64,000 bases of DNA from Symbiodinium natans (lineage: Eukaryota > Sar > Dinophyceae > Suessiales > Symbiodiniaceae), in the NCBI GenBank assembly GCA_905221605.1, contig CAJNDS010002586.1:255001-319000 (forward strand), in the 5' to 3' direction. Below are positions 1-12,709 of the stretch, piece by piece. The stretch's first letter is position 1, and each line of letters opens with the position of its first letter. The notes beneath the pieces are model-generated. The model made no database searches. It was not told the DNA's origin and saw nothing but the letters and a program-made list of their open reading frames with translations. The position numbers and the translations under genes are program-made.

Positions 1-1820
1 GCACCCCAAAGCCAACAGCTAGGGCCGTCCTCGGCGGCAGGTGAACTCCAGCGCCTGTGGAGCTCCGCCAGAAATGTTGGGCCGGCGAATGCTTGCACAC
101 TAAGGCGGAGACTCTATGCAGAAGTACAGGGCCACTGCCGGGGTTGTCCGGTCCAGCTCCTGCAGTACTGCCAAAAATGCCTTTGGCAGTTCGGCGATGT
201 GGAACTAGCTTTTTGTACTTCAGCAACTGCCCGCTTTCTTGACCGCTCCTCAAACCCGGTGTATGTGTAGTAGCCTGTGCCTGCCAGGAGATACCTGGGT
301 TCCGTTCAATGAAGTATCAAATAGTATCAACATGGCACCTGATGCTTTCACAAGCGCAGCCAGAGAGCGGTTGTCCGACGGTCCCATGTGCAACCCCCAG
401 AAGGTTCAAAAAGGCACACAGATTGCAATGCTTGCAATCGAGCAGCACCAACACTGTGAGGACCAGGCGCCTCGACTCTCAGATGCAGGCAACGCCAAGG
501 CAAACGCAGGTTTTAAGAGGCTACCGGGGCTTCACGAATCACTCCGACTCCCGCCTTCAAGAGGGTAACAACTGCGGAGCTTGGGCGTCCAGAGTGCCCA
601 GAGTGTCTCGCCACTCCAATACCCTCCTCTGGTCCCCGAGAGCTGCACTACAGCAACCATCTGATCGTTGATCTAAGTTCCTTCATCCCAAATTTCAAAT
701 GAGCTCCTTCGCAACAGAAGTAATTTCGCGGACCCATCGCAACGCGGGCTTCTAAGAACAACTTTCTGAGTTTCTGAACTTTCGAAGCCAAGCTAGGCTA
801 AACCCTGAACTCCGAACCTAAACCCTGTAGGCCTTTTTTAAAGACCCTCAAGTCCGTACAAGTAGGTCCGGAACGTCTAAGATCAGCAGTGTGTCAACTT
901 GACTTACGCACAACTTACGCGGATCTTTCGCGAAGATTCCTTGAGTACTTCGTACCTGGCGTACCTGCTTGCGAGTCGAGAAGGATGAACGCAACCCGTG
1001 GATGGGCAACCTGGCAAGAACCTAAGCGCCTGGAAGCTGCTGGCATCGTAGGACAGAACCCGGGCTACGTAAGAACTTTCACGAAAATCCTTTCAGGGTG
1101 CCGTCGCGGCGTCTTTCGGGAAGGCGTATCTTCATGTTGTGCAGGTCACGGCTTAATAGGGATAGACGCACCGCCAATGTCCGTACCTCTTTGCTTCAGA
1201 AGATGCTGACCGCATGTCGCACGAACATCACACACTCTTATACGCTCGCATGGACTCTCTCGTATCACGACGTCGTCTGTGAGGCGCTGTGGGGTGTGCT
1301 GCCAGCCCCCCACACAGAGACCTACACAGAGACACCCCTTGACGGGCCTCCTCAACAGATAGAATCACGACTTTACGCACATTTTTTCATCCCGCCTTGT
1401 GGAGCCTGGCAGACCGAAGACCTGCTCCAAGGGCGAAGCCAAGGCGAGCCGCTCCTCCTTTGGATGAATCGATAGTTGCAAGGGAGGAGAGACACCGGAA
1501 AAGGTGGTAGTCATGGGGTAATCCTCTTCAAAAAACTTGTCAGGGTTCTCTGTACCCTCCCTGCCGGACATAGGGCCCCCAGAAAGCAGAGGCACTACAT
1601 GGCACTACATAGACACTACATAGACACTACATAGGCACTGCTCTGCGCGGTCTTGGCCTGCTTGAGAGCGCGCGTGGCTGGCCGGAAGGCGGCGTTGCGC
1701 AGCAGCAGCCTGCGTGGCACCACGAATCTGTCTGCAAGCTGTAGGAAAAGTGTGAAGACGTGGAGCCTTCTCGCGCATGCCACCATACAGTCGAAGAAAG
1801 ACACCAGAGATACTTCTAAG
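1..1820. other. No recognisable gene
   Basis: I find no domain, RNA gene or strong repeat here. Several ORFs of 60-125 codons exist on both strands but none shows a recognisable motif. Around 780-840 there is a short degenerate AACCCTGAAC/CCTAAACCCTG tract resembling eroded telomere repeat. Further exons of the minus-strand cyclic-nucleotide-binding gene could extend into this stretch unseen. Confidence 0.4.
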
Positions 1821-1824
1821 ACTT

Positions 1825-3605
1825 GGAGCTTGGAAAGTCGAGGCTCTCTTTCAGCGAGCCCAGTGTCCGCTCGAAGTTGTCGCGAGAGATCCACAGAAGC
1901 ACGGCCTGCCGGTCCTTAGCTTTCTCAACTTCGATACGTTGGGTGTATGCTTAATGAGACATGCTTGTGTAATTGTGTGTGTGAGAGTTCGTGGGAGTGA
2001 GAGTGGGTGGGAGTGAGTGAGAGTGAGTGAGGGTGAGTGAGGGTGAGTGAGGGTGAGTGAGGGTGAGTGAGGGTGAGTGAGGGTGAGGGAGAGTCAGTGA
2101 GAGTCAGTGAGTGAGTGTGTGCGTGTGTGTATGGGTGTCTGTGTGCATTGTACTTCCTGGTTTGTTTAACCCTTCGTTGGTTCAAAACATTCTTCGGACT
2201 CCAAGTGGCCCCGCAACTCCGGAGCGAGGCCCTGCGCGGGGCCTTGGGAGAAGTACATCGACAGAAGAGAGACAAGCAACGCACCATAACGCACCACAAC
2301 GCACCCATCCCCCTACGAAGGGGCCTAACTTTCAAGGAGGTCGTTCAGGATTTTGGTGAACATCTCGGGAAAAGGTGGCTGGGGCAACTAATTTAATTGC
2401 AGCTTTTCGCAAAGATCTTGTGGACTCATCAATGACGTTATTGCACCTCGGGCCCACCACCCGAATGCTGCGGAGAGAGGGGGAAAAAGGGATAGAAAGG
2501 GGAACCGAAGTGCTGGCGGGCCTCAATGTGCAGTCTGGATGTTGGTCCACGTTGGTTCACAGCTTGGGTTGAGGAGGCTTGTGACTTCTGAAGTTGTGCA
2601 TGGGCTTGGATGCATCGTGATAGCGAAGTTGTGAAGACTGTGCTGAATGCTTACTGGCAAGCCGTGTTTACCGTGCCGGCCTTCGTGAGCAACGCAAGCT
2701 CTCCAAAGTACTCGCCGCTGTGGTAATGTTTCACCATCTCCTCCTCTCACAAGGCAGAACGGAATCCATGAGAGGTAAATGCTTTTCAAGAACTCCTGGG
2801 CACGACAGACTCCGCAAGGGCTGCGTTTCTTCTACGACCCTCCATAAGGCTGGAAGCTCGCCACTGCCAACCTCAAAAATCGTGCCATGCCTTTTCTTAT
2901 CTTTCCCCCTCTCGCTCCCTTGGTGGCTGGCCACCCTCGCCGGGTTGCGTCACGTAGGCCTCGATTTCGCGACTGCTACGGCGGACATCAGGGACATCAG
3001 AGAGGGTGTTGATTTGCTGGTTCAGGAGGACACTGGCTTCGCACAAGCCCATGTTGGATGTTGAGGCTTTGTGGAGTTGGCTTCCGCTCTTCACTCCTCA
3101 ATCTCAACGTAGTGAAGGGCAAAATGCTCACTTCCATGGAAAGATCCCCGGCCTTTACCTCCCCGTCTGCCACAATGAAGAACTTGTCGCCTGGATCACC
3201 CTGCAACCGCGCAGTCCACTTAACAGAAACTTCGTTGATTGCGAGCTCAACCGCCATTAAAGTGCCACGAAGCTGTAAAACATTGAGCCTGCTTGAAGAC
3301 AGTGACACCTGGCTCAAAGAGCCTCAACGGCGAAGCAGCTGTGCTGTGTAAAGAACAAACGCTGAGGAAACACAGAGACCGACTTTCGTCTCGAGAGATG
3401 TAGCTGTGAGAGCAAGGACGCAGATTCCTGGCTTCCCGGATACCAATAGCATTGTGTTCGCGCTTACGACTTACGACGTACGAATCCCAGAGAAAAGGAC
3501 CAGAGCTTGTCACCGTTCGAATTCCAATTTCCACGCTCAGAGGCTCGACCATCATCAGCTCCGCCGTCTCCTCCCGCTGCGCGTCTGTCAAGTCCTCAGC
3601 GAGCT
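1825..3605 (-). CDS. Cyclic-nucleotide-binding domain protein (PKA-R/PKG-like), multi-exon
   Basis: Five exon pieces read in order on the minus strand rebuild one cyclic-nucleotide-binding (CNB) domain. They are about 3602-3535 (LTDAQREETAELM), 3335-3289 (PLRLFEPGVTVFKQ), 3200-3120 (GDPGDKFFIVADGEVKAGD), 2740-2655 (VKHYHSGEYFGELALLTKAG) and 1912-1825 (DRQAVLLWISRDNFERTLGS). The GDPGDxFFIVxxGEV strand and the YFGELALL phosphate-binding cassette are hallmarks of PKA regulatory subunits and cGMP-dependent kinases. The cassette normally continues to an Arg that contacts the cyclic phosphate; here the reading is GELALLTKAGTVNTA, so that Arg is not visible and may lie across a splice site. The second intron is exact: GC-AG, 3201-3288, joining K-Q to G-D-P-G-D. 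I see no kinase domain or second CNB domain, so the full protein type is open. The family assignment is firm; the start and the end are unknown. Confidence 0.82.
1979..2126. repeat. GAGTGAGG-type low-complexity array
   Basis: About 150 bases of near-perfect GTGAGTGAGG / GAGTGAGAGT repeats followed by GTGTGTGC. It lies in the presumed intron between the last two exons of the cyclic-nucleotide-binding gene. ORFs through it are serine/threonine/histidine repeats and are not genes. Confidence 0.9.
3201..3288 (-). other. 88-bp GC-AG intron in the CNB-domain gene
   Basis: On the minus strand the upstream exon ends AAGCAG and the intron begins GCTCAATG. The intron ends GGTTGCAG and the next exon begins GGTGATCCAG. 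Removing it gives V-F-K-Q-G-D-P-G-D-K, the uninterrupted CNB motif. GC donors are common in dinoflagellate nuclear genes. Confidence 0.75.
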
Positions 3606-3619
3606 GGCATTCCTCTGTT

Positions 3620-4960
3620 CGAGTCTTGAATCCTCCAGACTACGAACTGCGAACATGTAGAACAGGATGGAACGTGGGAGGGGAGAAGGCCTACAAAAGC
3701 CCTCCACTCAAAACGTCCACAGCTCGAAGGGTCGAAATGCGAACTTTGGTCACAGCAGTTGCCTCAGCTACCTTGGTCCCACATGGGCTCCGAACTTTGC
3801 GGCCCCAGCGATTTCACTGGCAAGGGTGTGTCTGAAAGTTTCGATAGTATTGCGGCTGGCCGTCTTGCCTGCTCTCCTGGCTACGCGGTCACACCAAAGC
3901 TCCCAAGCTCAGCCCAACAGCCGCGCGACCTCACAGGACACTTTCTGATTCCCTGGCGCTAGGCCACCCCCAAGAAAGACAGAGGACTAACCATACATGG
4001 TTGCGCCCCCTCCCACCCCCCTTCCCCCACCCCGCCCTGGCCCCCCCCCTGCCCTGGTGTGGTTATGGGTTGCTTTTAGGGTTTCGGGTTTTGGGGTTGA
4101 GGGCTTTAGGGTTTGGGGTTTATAGAAATTCCAAAGGGTTTGTATCCGGAGTTTTGTCGGGTTTTGTTTTTTGCTTTTGCTGAAATCTTGCATTTTTGTA
4201 GGGTTCTTGAGGGGGGGTTGAGTTTTGGGGGGGGTTTTGGGGCTTTTGGGGCGGCCTAAAGGAGCGCCGGAAGCATCTTTCAGGGCTTGCTTTCCCTATT
4301 CAGGGTTTGGTGCTTCAATGCCACTTTTTGGTTTGATTTTTTTGCACGGTGAAAGATGAAAAGATGAAGGATTGTTGTACGAGCTGCTCGTAATGAAACG
4401 TGTACAATTTCTATTTATCCTGGCCTTGAGGCAATATAATTTAGGCTTTAGGCTTTTTTAGTTTAGGGGAGACCGTAGACCATGGTGGGAACTTCAGGGG
4501 GGTGGGGCCGAGAACGCACAGTGCACAACCAGTGGCAGTACAAGATGCGTAAGCTGTGCATAGCTTAGCTGTGCTACGCTCGTGGATGCAAGACATTGCC
4601 AGAACTATCTTCATCACAGGATGTCACAGCGTCTAAGGACCCACAGAAGGCCTCGCCCTGCCCAAGCCCACCGCCACAAAGCCTGAGCATGCCGACAGCT
4701 CGAGTCCACTGGGGAGGCATCAGAGAGCTACGTACGCCAAAAACTGAGATGAAGATCCATGAGAGATTCCAGTCAATGACCGCTGGCGTACCACAAACTT
4801 CGAGCTGAAGTAATTGCAACAGACTGTGTGTCGAGGGCGCCAAACTGGAAGCCAAGGCTCTGTTTGGGCGTCTTGCCCTGGGCGTTCTTTGCATACCTGC
4901 GAAGTTCTTCTGCACTGATTTGAAATCCAGAATGCAAGGTGTTCCGGCGAATGGAACATT
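3620..4960. other. Intergenic or intronic; G-rich telomere-like tract, no gene seen
   Basis: No domain is recognised. From about 4060 to 4260 the plus strand is rich in TTTAGGGTTT, GGGGTTTAGGG and GGGGGTTTTGGGG, resembling degenerate TTTAGGG telomere repeats. The minus strand around 4640-4590 encodes GSLDAVTSCDEDSSGNVLH, possibly an exon, but without a family match. Confidence 0.5.
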
Positions 4961-4974
4961 GGTGGCATGTCGGG

Positions 4975-5430
4975 GCAGCAGCAACCCAGCTTGGTCTCGT
5001 ATGATGAAGTGTCAGTCGATCGTGCAACGCAGCTACTGTCTGCACTGTACACGTCCGGCCTGTTTGCGCCCTTCTGGAGCAGCAGCTCCGCAGTTTTGGG
5101 GTAGCCTTGGTGCAAACCCGGCAACTCCCGACATCTCCCGCACACGTCCGAAACTGCCAAGGAGCCGTTGTAGGCGCAGAGGTGCAGAGGCGCGATGCCC
5201 CATCGATCTGTGGGATGCGTGGGGTTGTTGTTATGGGTCATCCTTGAATATGTTTAAGGTTGATTCAACCGTTGTTTTAAGCGCTGTCTCGTGTCTTCTG
5301 GAGGAGAAGCTCGAGAACGGCTTCTTTGACAAGCCTGGTTAGAAGCCGAGAAACTTGCCAAGTTGGGGTTGGCACCATAGAGGATCAGGAGGTTCGCATT
5401 GTCCTGAGGCATTTGGAAGCGTGGGAGACT
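4975..5430 (-). CDS. Ankyrin-repeat exons (3' part of the ankyrin cluster)
   Basis: Two minus-strand exon pieces carry ankyrin signatures. Near 5425-5345 the reading is ANLLILYGANPNLASF, the second helix and loop of a repeat. Near 5205-5040 it is DRWGIAPLHLCAYNGSLAVS followed by TAELLLQKGANRPDVYSA, matching the G-x-x-PLHxAAxNG...LLxxGA consensus. About 17 codons (rich in Cys, Arg and Gly) separate the two halves of the second repeat in frame; they may be a small intron of about 50 bases. Ankyrin repeats form protein-binding stacks of paired helices and give no catalytic clue. These exons probably belong to the same gene as the pieces between 8 and 12.7 kb, from which they are separated by a scaffold gap. 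Confidence 0.72.
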
Positions 5431-5529
5431 TTCAGGGTGTCTGTTGCAGAGTGTTATTGTGGTTTTTCGCCACCGGCAGGGTGGGGATGCAGGTAAGCCC
5501 AGACTGCTCACTCCCAGATACCCCCTCAC

Positions 5530-6772
5530 CGCGTCACACAGAATGTCAATCCAAGATGGGCCGTACAGTTCCCATCAAGTTACTTCGGGGATGTTCAAAG
5601 AAAATAGGTCCCCTCTCTGCTTCTTGGAGGGTTTAGAAGTTTAGAGGCCTTAGGCTCGGTGCCTGCACGGCATCGCCGAAGGACTGCGCCTGGGCCGGCA
5701 CGCCCCAGGAGTTCTTCTGGTACCTTCCCAAGCGGCGGTAAGATCCCTCGAGGCTTCGCAGCTGCACCGTTAATCCCTTGCCCTGCGGGGTTCCTCCCCC
5801 GCCACCCCACCCTTGCCTCACCGGGCAGGCCCAGGCCGAGGAGGGGGCTCGAAGCTTGAAAAAATGTACACGATTATAGGCACATCCCCTGTTCTATACG
5901 CCACTTGACACATGTCCCCAGTTTAGCCGGCTAAACCTCTGCATGTGGCGTTGAAATACTAGTGTGTAACCCTATTTCTGGACCTGACACAAGAAGCTCT
6001 AAATGTCGCGATGATTTTGGGCTGAAATGGAGTGATGTAGGCTACAACAAGCCCACCCAAATTCAAGGCCATGCTTATTGCGACAAATTACTGTGGCGTC
6101 TGGCCCTCGACCTGGTGAATGCACGTTTGCCCTGCACCTTCCTGGGGCGCCAATTGATACATCAAATTAAGTTTCTGTCCACCAGCGTTTGGACACACAT
6201 CCGCATGCCCCGAGCAAAAAAAAGGTGCGGTTACAAGAGCGTCCCGGGCAGCTAATTCACAGGAGGAGCCGAACCGTGAACCGACGAACTGGTCAAATGA
6301 AACGAAACCGCACGAACCGAAAATCACAATCCGAACCGAGAACCGGAAGCGAAACAAAAACCGAACCGGTTTTGGTTCATGATATATTTGCGGCCCGAGA
6401 CCGCAAGGACCCATCCCTGGAAACTTCAACCGTGTCACTTTGGAGTTTTCGGGGGCCGCAAACTCCAAAAAGGCGCAAGTAAACTCTGAACACCCCAGGA
6501 CCTGTCCCTGAGGGAAGACGATGGGAAGACGCGGGCACTAATTCCCGCAACGCTTCTCCAACAAGCAGACATGCTTCCTGACGCAAAGAAGTAGTGTATA
6601 TGATCCCCTTCGATCTTGGGTTTGACAGTGGTCGAGATGCGTTCGGATGATCCACTGATCTTCTCACAAGGGGTGCCCTCAGAAACAACCCCGCATATCT
6701 TTGGTGAGGAGACAACACCTTGGCACGTCAGCAACGATACTTTTAAGCCCTAAATAGTACGCACATCCTGCC
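5530..6772. other. No recognisable gene before the assembly gap
   Basis: No domain motif is visible on either strand. Around 6260-6380 the plus strand has a local GAACCGAAACCG-type near-repeat (AACCG runs) and no long ORF of interest. Probably intron of the ankyrin-repeat gene. Confidence 0.45.
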
Positions 6773-6872
6773 NNNNNNNNNNNNNNNNNNNNNNNNNNNN
6801 NNNNNNNNNNNNNNNNNNNNNNNNNNNNNNNNNNNNNNNNNNNNNNNNNNNNNNNNNNNNNNNNNNNNNNNN
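6773..6872. other. Assembly gap of 100 N
   Basis: Exactly 100 N bases, a conventional scaffold-gap filler, abutting the TG-rich array. The repeat is the likely cause of the failed assembly. Distance and content across the gap are unknown, so continuity of the ankyrin gene across it is an inference. Confidence 0.98.
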
Positions 6873-7945
<1,073 letters not shown>

Positions 7946-7994
7946 GTACTTCGTTGGCACTTTATGATCGCCTGATGAAGACGCAACCGCTGTC

Positions 7995-8055
7995 AAGCAT
8001 CCTTCATGGCCACGTCGGCCCCGTGTTCGACGAGAACCTGCGTAACCTCCCGAAG
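7995..8055 (-). CDS. Ankyrin-repeat exon fragment
   Basis: The minus strand reads EVTQVLVEHGADVAMKDA, then a stop. This is the second helix and loop of an ankyrin repeat (VxxLLxxGADxxxxDxxG). A splice donor presumably precedes the stop. It lies directly beside the TG-rich array, so the array is intronic to this gene. Confidence 0.7.
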
Positions 8056-8290
8056 GACACATGACATCGAAAAGATCGCTGAGCAGACTCAAAGAGGCTC
8101 CGCGCCAGCAGCTTTGGGCCACGAGGGCACTGCATCGACCAACGCGAGACCCAGGCGCTACTTGGGCATCTTGGACATCTTGGGCTCGACATGTTCTCCC
8201 TGTCCCACATCCCACGGCTATGTTAAGGAAGGCTCAGGAACCAAAGCTGCCTACAAACCCAAAGCAACCCGAAGTCACATATCACACCCC

Positions 8291-8362
8291 ACTGACGTCA
8301 TACGTCATACTGACATCATACTGACGTCATACTGACGTCATACTGACGTCATACTGACGTCG
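8291..8362. repeat. 11-bp tandem array of CRE-like palindromes
   Basis: Tandem TGACGTCATAC units with an 11-bp period. Four perfect TGACGTCA palindromes start at 8293, 8322, 8333 and 8344, plus diverged copies (TGACATCA at 8311 and a final TGACGTCG). TGACGTCA is the consensus cAMP-response element bound by CREB/ATF bZIP proteins in animals and fungi. No promoter is evident next to it; it sits between ankyrin exons. Confidence 0.9.
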
Positions 8363-8984
8363 CCACCCTCCAAGAGCCTCCGGCTGGGTGTTCCAGCAGG
8401 CCGCCGCTAGGGGTGACTTGCCCTTGGGTCCAGGCCTTGAGAGCAACAGCCAAAGGATTCTACCACCACGCAGACTCTGGGCCTCTGGGCTGCATTATGC
8501 CGCAATCTGCTGCACCATCACAGCAAGGCTGATACCCTCGCGGCCCTTCCTGCCGACTCCATAGACTAACTTTGCAAGCAAAGACCCTGAGAACCGCGTG
8601 ATGGCTCGGTTGCCAGGGAAGTTGCGACGGGTTCTGAAACTTGACACTTTCCAGAACTTGCAGGCAGAGCACTTGTTGATCAAGGGCTGCGACCCCGCAT
8701 TCCTGAACTTTCTGCTCTGGCTTTCCAGCTGACGAGCAGGCGTGACTAGCCTTGAACCATGTGTTACCAAAGTTGCTGATCAGGCACACCCATGTGAAAC
8801 AGAGATCTGAACTCCAGGCCATGTGTCTCGAGGCTCTCAGCCCAGACATCCGCTAACAAGGCATATGCAAACAATGACATTACATTGACTGATAGTTTTA
8901 CACCCAAACCCATTTTGCGGAAAGAATAAAGAAGAAAGAAAGAAAGAGTGCCACTTCACTAGCCACTTCGGTTGCCATTCCACT

Positions 8985-9262
8985 TTGCCAGGTGACAGAA
9001 GCTCTCGTACCACCACCACGTGGCCGCCATCGGCCGCAGACCACAGGGGAAACTGGCCCTGGCGCATTCTTACATCTGCACCACTGCCATCCACTGCCGA
9101 CATTGCCAAAAAAAGCTTACTATGATGCCCTTCATCACCGTTCTTTGGCAGTGGCTACGTGTCCGCAATGGTTCTTACCCGAGACAGTCTCAACCACTCT
9201 TCGAAATCCAACATGGTGTCCTCGATGTCGACGACATTCACGTCGGCTCCATTCCTTGGACC
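8985..9262 (-). CDS. Ankyrin-repeat exons
   Basis: Two pieces. The one at about 9262-9181 reads NGADVNVVDIEDTMLDFEEW, the loop and start of a repeat. The one at about 9062-8985 reads GQFPLWSAADGGHVVVVREL followed by LLSPGK, with the PLxxAAxxGHxxVVxxLL pattern. They are separated by a short presumed intron. Same strand and family as the neighbouring pieces, so probably one gene. Confidence 0.72.
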
Positions 9263-9669
9263 ATGTCAGGAAGACAGCCCCCACCATGATGCACCATGCC
9301 ACAACGTTCACGGCACATCCCGGTTTCACAATGGTGTGAGGCCATCTGGGACCCTGACAACCACCAACCTGCTAACTTTCACAGCCCAACACCTAACAAC
9401 CCAACCTTTCTTAATGAATCGGAAAGTCAAGTCAAGCAGTGCCTACATATCGAGCAGCTTCAGTGCAGCACTACATCTTGATCATGGAAGGCAAAAGCAG
9501 CTGCAATGTCTCTTTGTCTAGCTGGGTGACTTGAGAAGAACATCGCAGCTTGCGCCCCTCTTCGCCGCCGCCAGCAAAGGCGTAGCACCTGTTTTGTCCT
9601 TCCCCAAGCATCTGACAACATGCCCGACTCCAGCTACATGGCATTCCGAGGCTACGCTCAGCGCTCCTT

Positions 9670-10060
9670 GTGATTCACCACTGCACCTTTGTCAATGAGC
9701 ATCTTCGTCAGCTCCTGATCTCCGCAGCGTGTGCCACACGGTGCCGTTGTGAAATACTGTGCGGGGTGCTCAGGCGACAACTCATGATCCGTGCCCTGCT
9801 CTGTTCAACCACATGCATATTGCACAGTGGATAAGACATGTCTTGTGCAAAACCACTACGAAATGTGGGCACAGCGTCGTGGGGGGCCGAGAACCTCGAT
9901 TGCAGCATGCTTCCGAAAAGGCTAGCGTTCCCGCTGCCAGCATTTTCTTCCTTGTTTCAGGCAAAGAGTAGTTTTTGACCGTCCTGTTGCCCTCTCTCCG
10001 CTGCCGCAAAGAGGACCGTCTTACCCTCGGCTCCCTCCTCATCCACCTTGGCCACATTCC
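9670..10060 (-). CDS. Ankyrin-repeat exons
   Basis: About 10060-9957 reads VDEEGAEGKTVLFAAAERGQ, then QDGQKLLF, a nearly complete repeat (G-x-T-x-L-x-x-A-A-x-x-G). About 9730-9670 reads CGDQELTKMLIDKGA, the second helix of another repeat. The pieces alternate with non-coding sequence, as expected for short exons. Confidence 0.68.
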
Positions 10061-10379
10061 TACAGCAGTGGACGTCTACGGCGAAACTGTAAACCATGTA
10101 TGTGGAGGCATGACTGGGCTCCAAGTGGCATAGCAGTTTTTTGCAACCCAAACGTAGCAAGAACAAATCTTCTGACTTCGAGCAGTCCCCTTTTTGCATC
10201 CTTTTGCTGCAGCCGACCTGGGTGAAAGGGTTGTCCAGGAGCGCAGCGCCAATCGACACGCAGCCGGCCCTTGGAAAACATCAGATCTCTAAGAGATTGG
10301 TAGGAAGTCTCGATCTCTGCGGTAGGGTGTCAAAGGGTGTCAAGGATCTGGCGCTGACCTGCCAAACATTTCCCAAAGA

Positions 10380-11615
10380 CCCTCGGGCCGGGGAGCTGCA
10401 CCGCCGAGCCCAGGGCCGTCTGGCCACGCGCATTCTTGTGGTTCACCTGAGCCATGGCACATGCGAACTGTACACATTGCTGGAAGCTTGAAGCTACCAA
10501 TGAAGCTACTGAAGCTGACCCCACACGCGGTGGCTCTGAGGGTGAAAATGGGGCGGGCATTCGTTTAGGGCGTATCGGGCACGTCGCTTACACACTTCTC
10601 GCTGCCGCACCCGTCTCTCACAATGCTCTGCCGCAGCCACGGGAAGGTTTCGCTTGAGCAGCTCGCGGGCAACATCACCCATGCACCTGAGAGCAACCCC
10701 CAAACAGGCCCAATGGAAAACATCATTGCAAGGTCTGATCAGGACAGTCCTGGCCTTTACAAGCTAGACACCCCCTCAAGACACCATTCTGTACAGGGCA
10801 TCAATTTTGTCGAGCAACTTGTTGCACGCCACCTGGAGCGCATTGTCGCCTTTGTCAGACTAGCATCTGAACAGACGTCAGTGTCGTTCTCCTTTCTAGT
10901 CGGGACCACTCATGGTGATGTGCAATAACAGCTTCGACAGAGTCCTGATTGCCCACATGCAAGGCCCTTGCCCTTCCGCTTGAAGGGTTCGTTGACATTC
11001 GCTCCAGGGCTGTGCCGGGAGCATCCGGGCAAAAGTGGCTCCAACCGCATTCACATGCTGGAGTTGTTCACGTTGACCTACACCTTGTCTTACATCATCT
11101 GGACTAGGCATCCAGTGTTCGTCTGAGCCACCGCTGTTGGTCACGGCGTTGATGTCTACACCATGATTGAGGAACCTGTCACTATCACGATGCAGGGCGT
11201 CAAGAGCACAATACTAGCTCAGATGGCCCGAAGGCGAGCTCATGCTGGACAAACTCCAACTATATCCCTCCAAGTTCTCTTTGCCGGGCAGCTCGTTCGC
11301 CATGGAGGTGCACCCAGAGTTTAAGGCGTTCAGAAAGGGCGTGAAGCCACTGCGGTCCTCTGCCGTGCCGTGTGGTGCCACGCTCATCCGAGCTTCTGCG
11401 TGCTTCTCAGTGCTTGGGAGGGCCTTCGCCCTTTCCGGGATTTCCACGGCTTCGGGGGTAAGCTCGAATTTCAAATCAATGAAATGATTGGCCCCACAAG
11501 CACAAGACACTTGCCACCTGGCAGTATCCCTCACAATGCTCACAGAAATGGTTGAGGCTGCCTTCGTCTCCGGATTAGCGCCAGCCTGAATGAGTCCAGA
11601 GACCTGACAGCAATC
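10380..11615 (-). CDS. Run of ankyrin-repeat exons
   Basis: At least seven pieces in minus-strand order: QVSGLIQAGANPETK (11615-11550), AEDRSGFTPFLNALNSG (11365-11290), ALDALHRDSDRFLNHGVDIN (11205-11140), ALHVGNQDSVEAVIAHH (10975-10905), SDKGDNALQVACNKLLDKI (10865-10795), CMGDVARELLKRNLPVAAAE (10700-10610) and VNHKNARGQTALGSAVQ (10460-10390). Each is half to one ankyrin repeat; several have eroded consensus positions but keep the GxTxL, LLxxGA or GAxxN cores. The spacing of 120-250 bases between pieces fits small exons and short introns. No catalytic domain is seen nearby, so the function is unknown. Confidence 0.72.
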
Positions 11616-12239
11616 CCTCCCCAGCGTCCGGAACAGCACAAGAATATCCTACCTCATCCATCTAGTTTAAGTTTAGAATGAAGCTGTGTGCACCGTCGTG
11701 CGGTGGCGCGGATGCGTGCAGCATTTGCAACCACCTGTGTGGCAATGAACATGGATGGAACACCCGCTTGTGCACGTTTCTTCTGACAAGATAGGCTTGT
11801 TTGCATCCGACATGTGTTTCGGAACTGGACACCTGAGCTGGCCAAAAGGGTGGGCTGAAGTAGTGGGTGCGCTGCTGCGTGTGCTTGCCGAATGCCCTGC
11901 TTTGTTATGCAATGTTCACAAAAATGCTCAAGTCCACCGAACTGGACACGAGCCTGCCAATCATCGCAACGGCTGGCGGCACAGTTGATGGGGCTTGTGC
12001 CACCGCTCTGCGCGTTGGGGTTGCCACCTCAAGGTGTTGAGGTGTTCCAACAGGTGTTCGATCCAGGTCTGCGCCCGGGTCTAGCGATGTCTTCCCGAAG
12101 CCACGTTAGCCTGTGTGAGCAACAGAATCACCCGAAAACTACACAATTTGGGGGGGTGGGGTCCGGCAACCCAACTCGAGATCTTAGACTATGCCAAATC
12201 TATTTGCCAATGCGTTCGCGCTTGTTGTGTTTAGTTGCC

Positions 12240-12265
12240 CAAAGTTGCCCCCCCCCCCCCCCCCC
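12240..12265. repeat. Poly(C) tract
   Basis: A run of about 17 consecutive C at roughly 12250-12266. Homopolymer tracts of C or G recur elsewhere (16612-16620, 19213-19221, 35788-35798) and are likely assembly-error points. Confidence 0.85.
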
Positions 12266-12589
12266 GCAGGCCTGCTGTCAGAAGAATACGCAGAAGTTGG
12301 TTTTCGTCATCTTCGGAAGAGCAGGCGGCGTCAACCTGGGCAAAAAGTTGCCTCTACAGTCTGTGGCCCTTGAATTCTGCATTCTTTGCCTTCTCAGAGC
12401 ATTCACAGGGAGGAACCCGCTTTCAGCCACCCGCCGGGTAGACCGAGTTAGACCAAGCAGCCATGTTCTCGTCAGTCACCTGTGCACCCGCCTTCAGGGA
12501 AACCGCACGCTCAGAACAAGATCACGGACCCGTGTGCATGAGCACAGAACCCCCCCTCCCAGTCGGAGTGATGTAAGGACATTTTTTAG

Positions 12590-12705
12590 CCATTTTTTGC
12601 GGTCTCGGCATCTTCGGCCTCCGCCAGCATCTTCACAATGTCCCATCTGTTGGAGTGGTAGTTGCTGGAGCTCATGGCTACGGTCAGTATCGGAGTGTTG
12701 TAACA
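12590..12705 (-). CDS. Ankyrin-repeat exon
   Basis: The minus strand reads NTPILTVAMSSSNYHSNRWD, then IVKMLAEAEDAETAKNG. This matches an ankyrin repeat with an extended loop (TPxLxxAxxxGxxxIVKxLLE). It appears to be among the first clear repeats of the cluster in transcription order; the upstream start of the gene is not identified. Confidence 0.62.
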
Positions 12706-12709
12706 CCGG

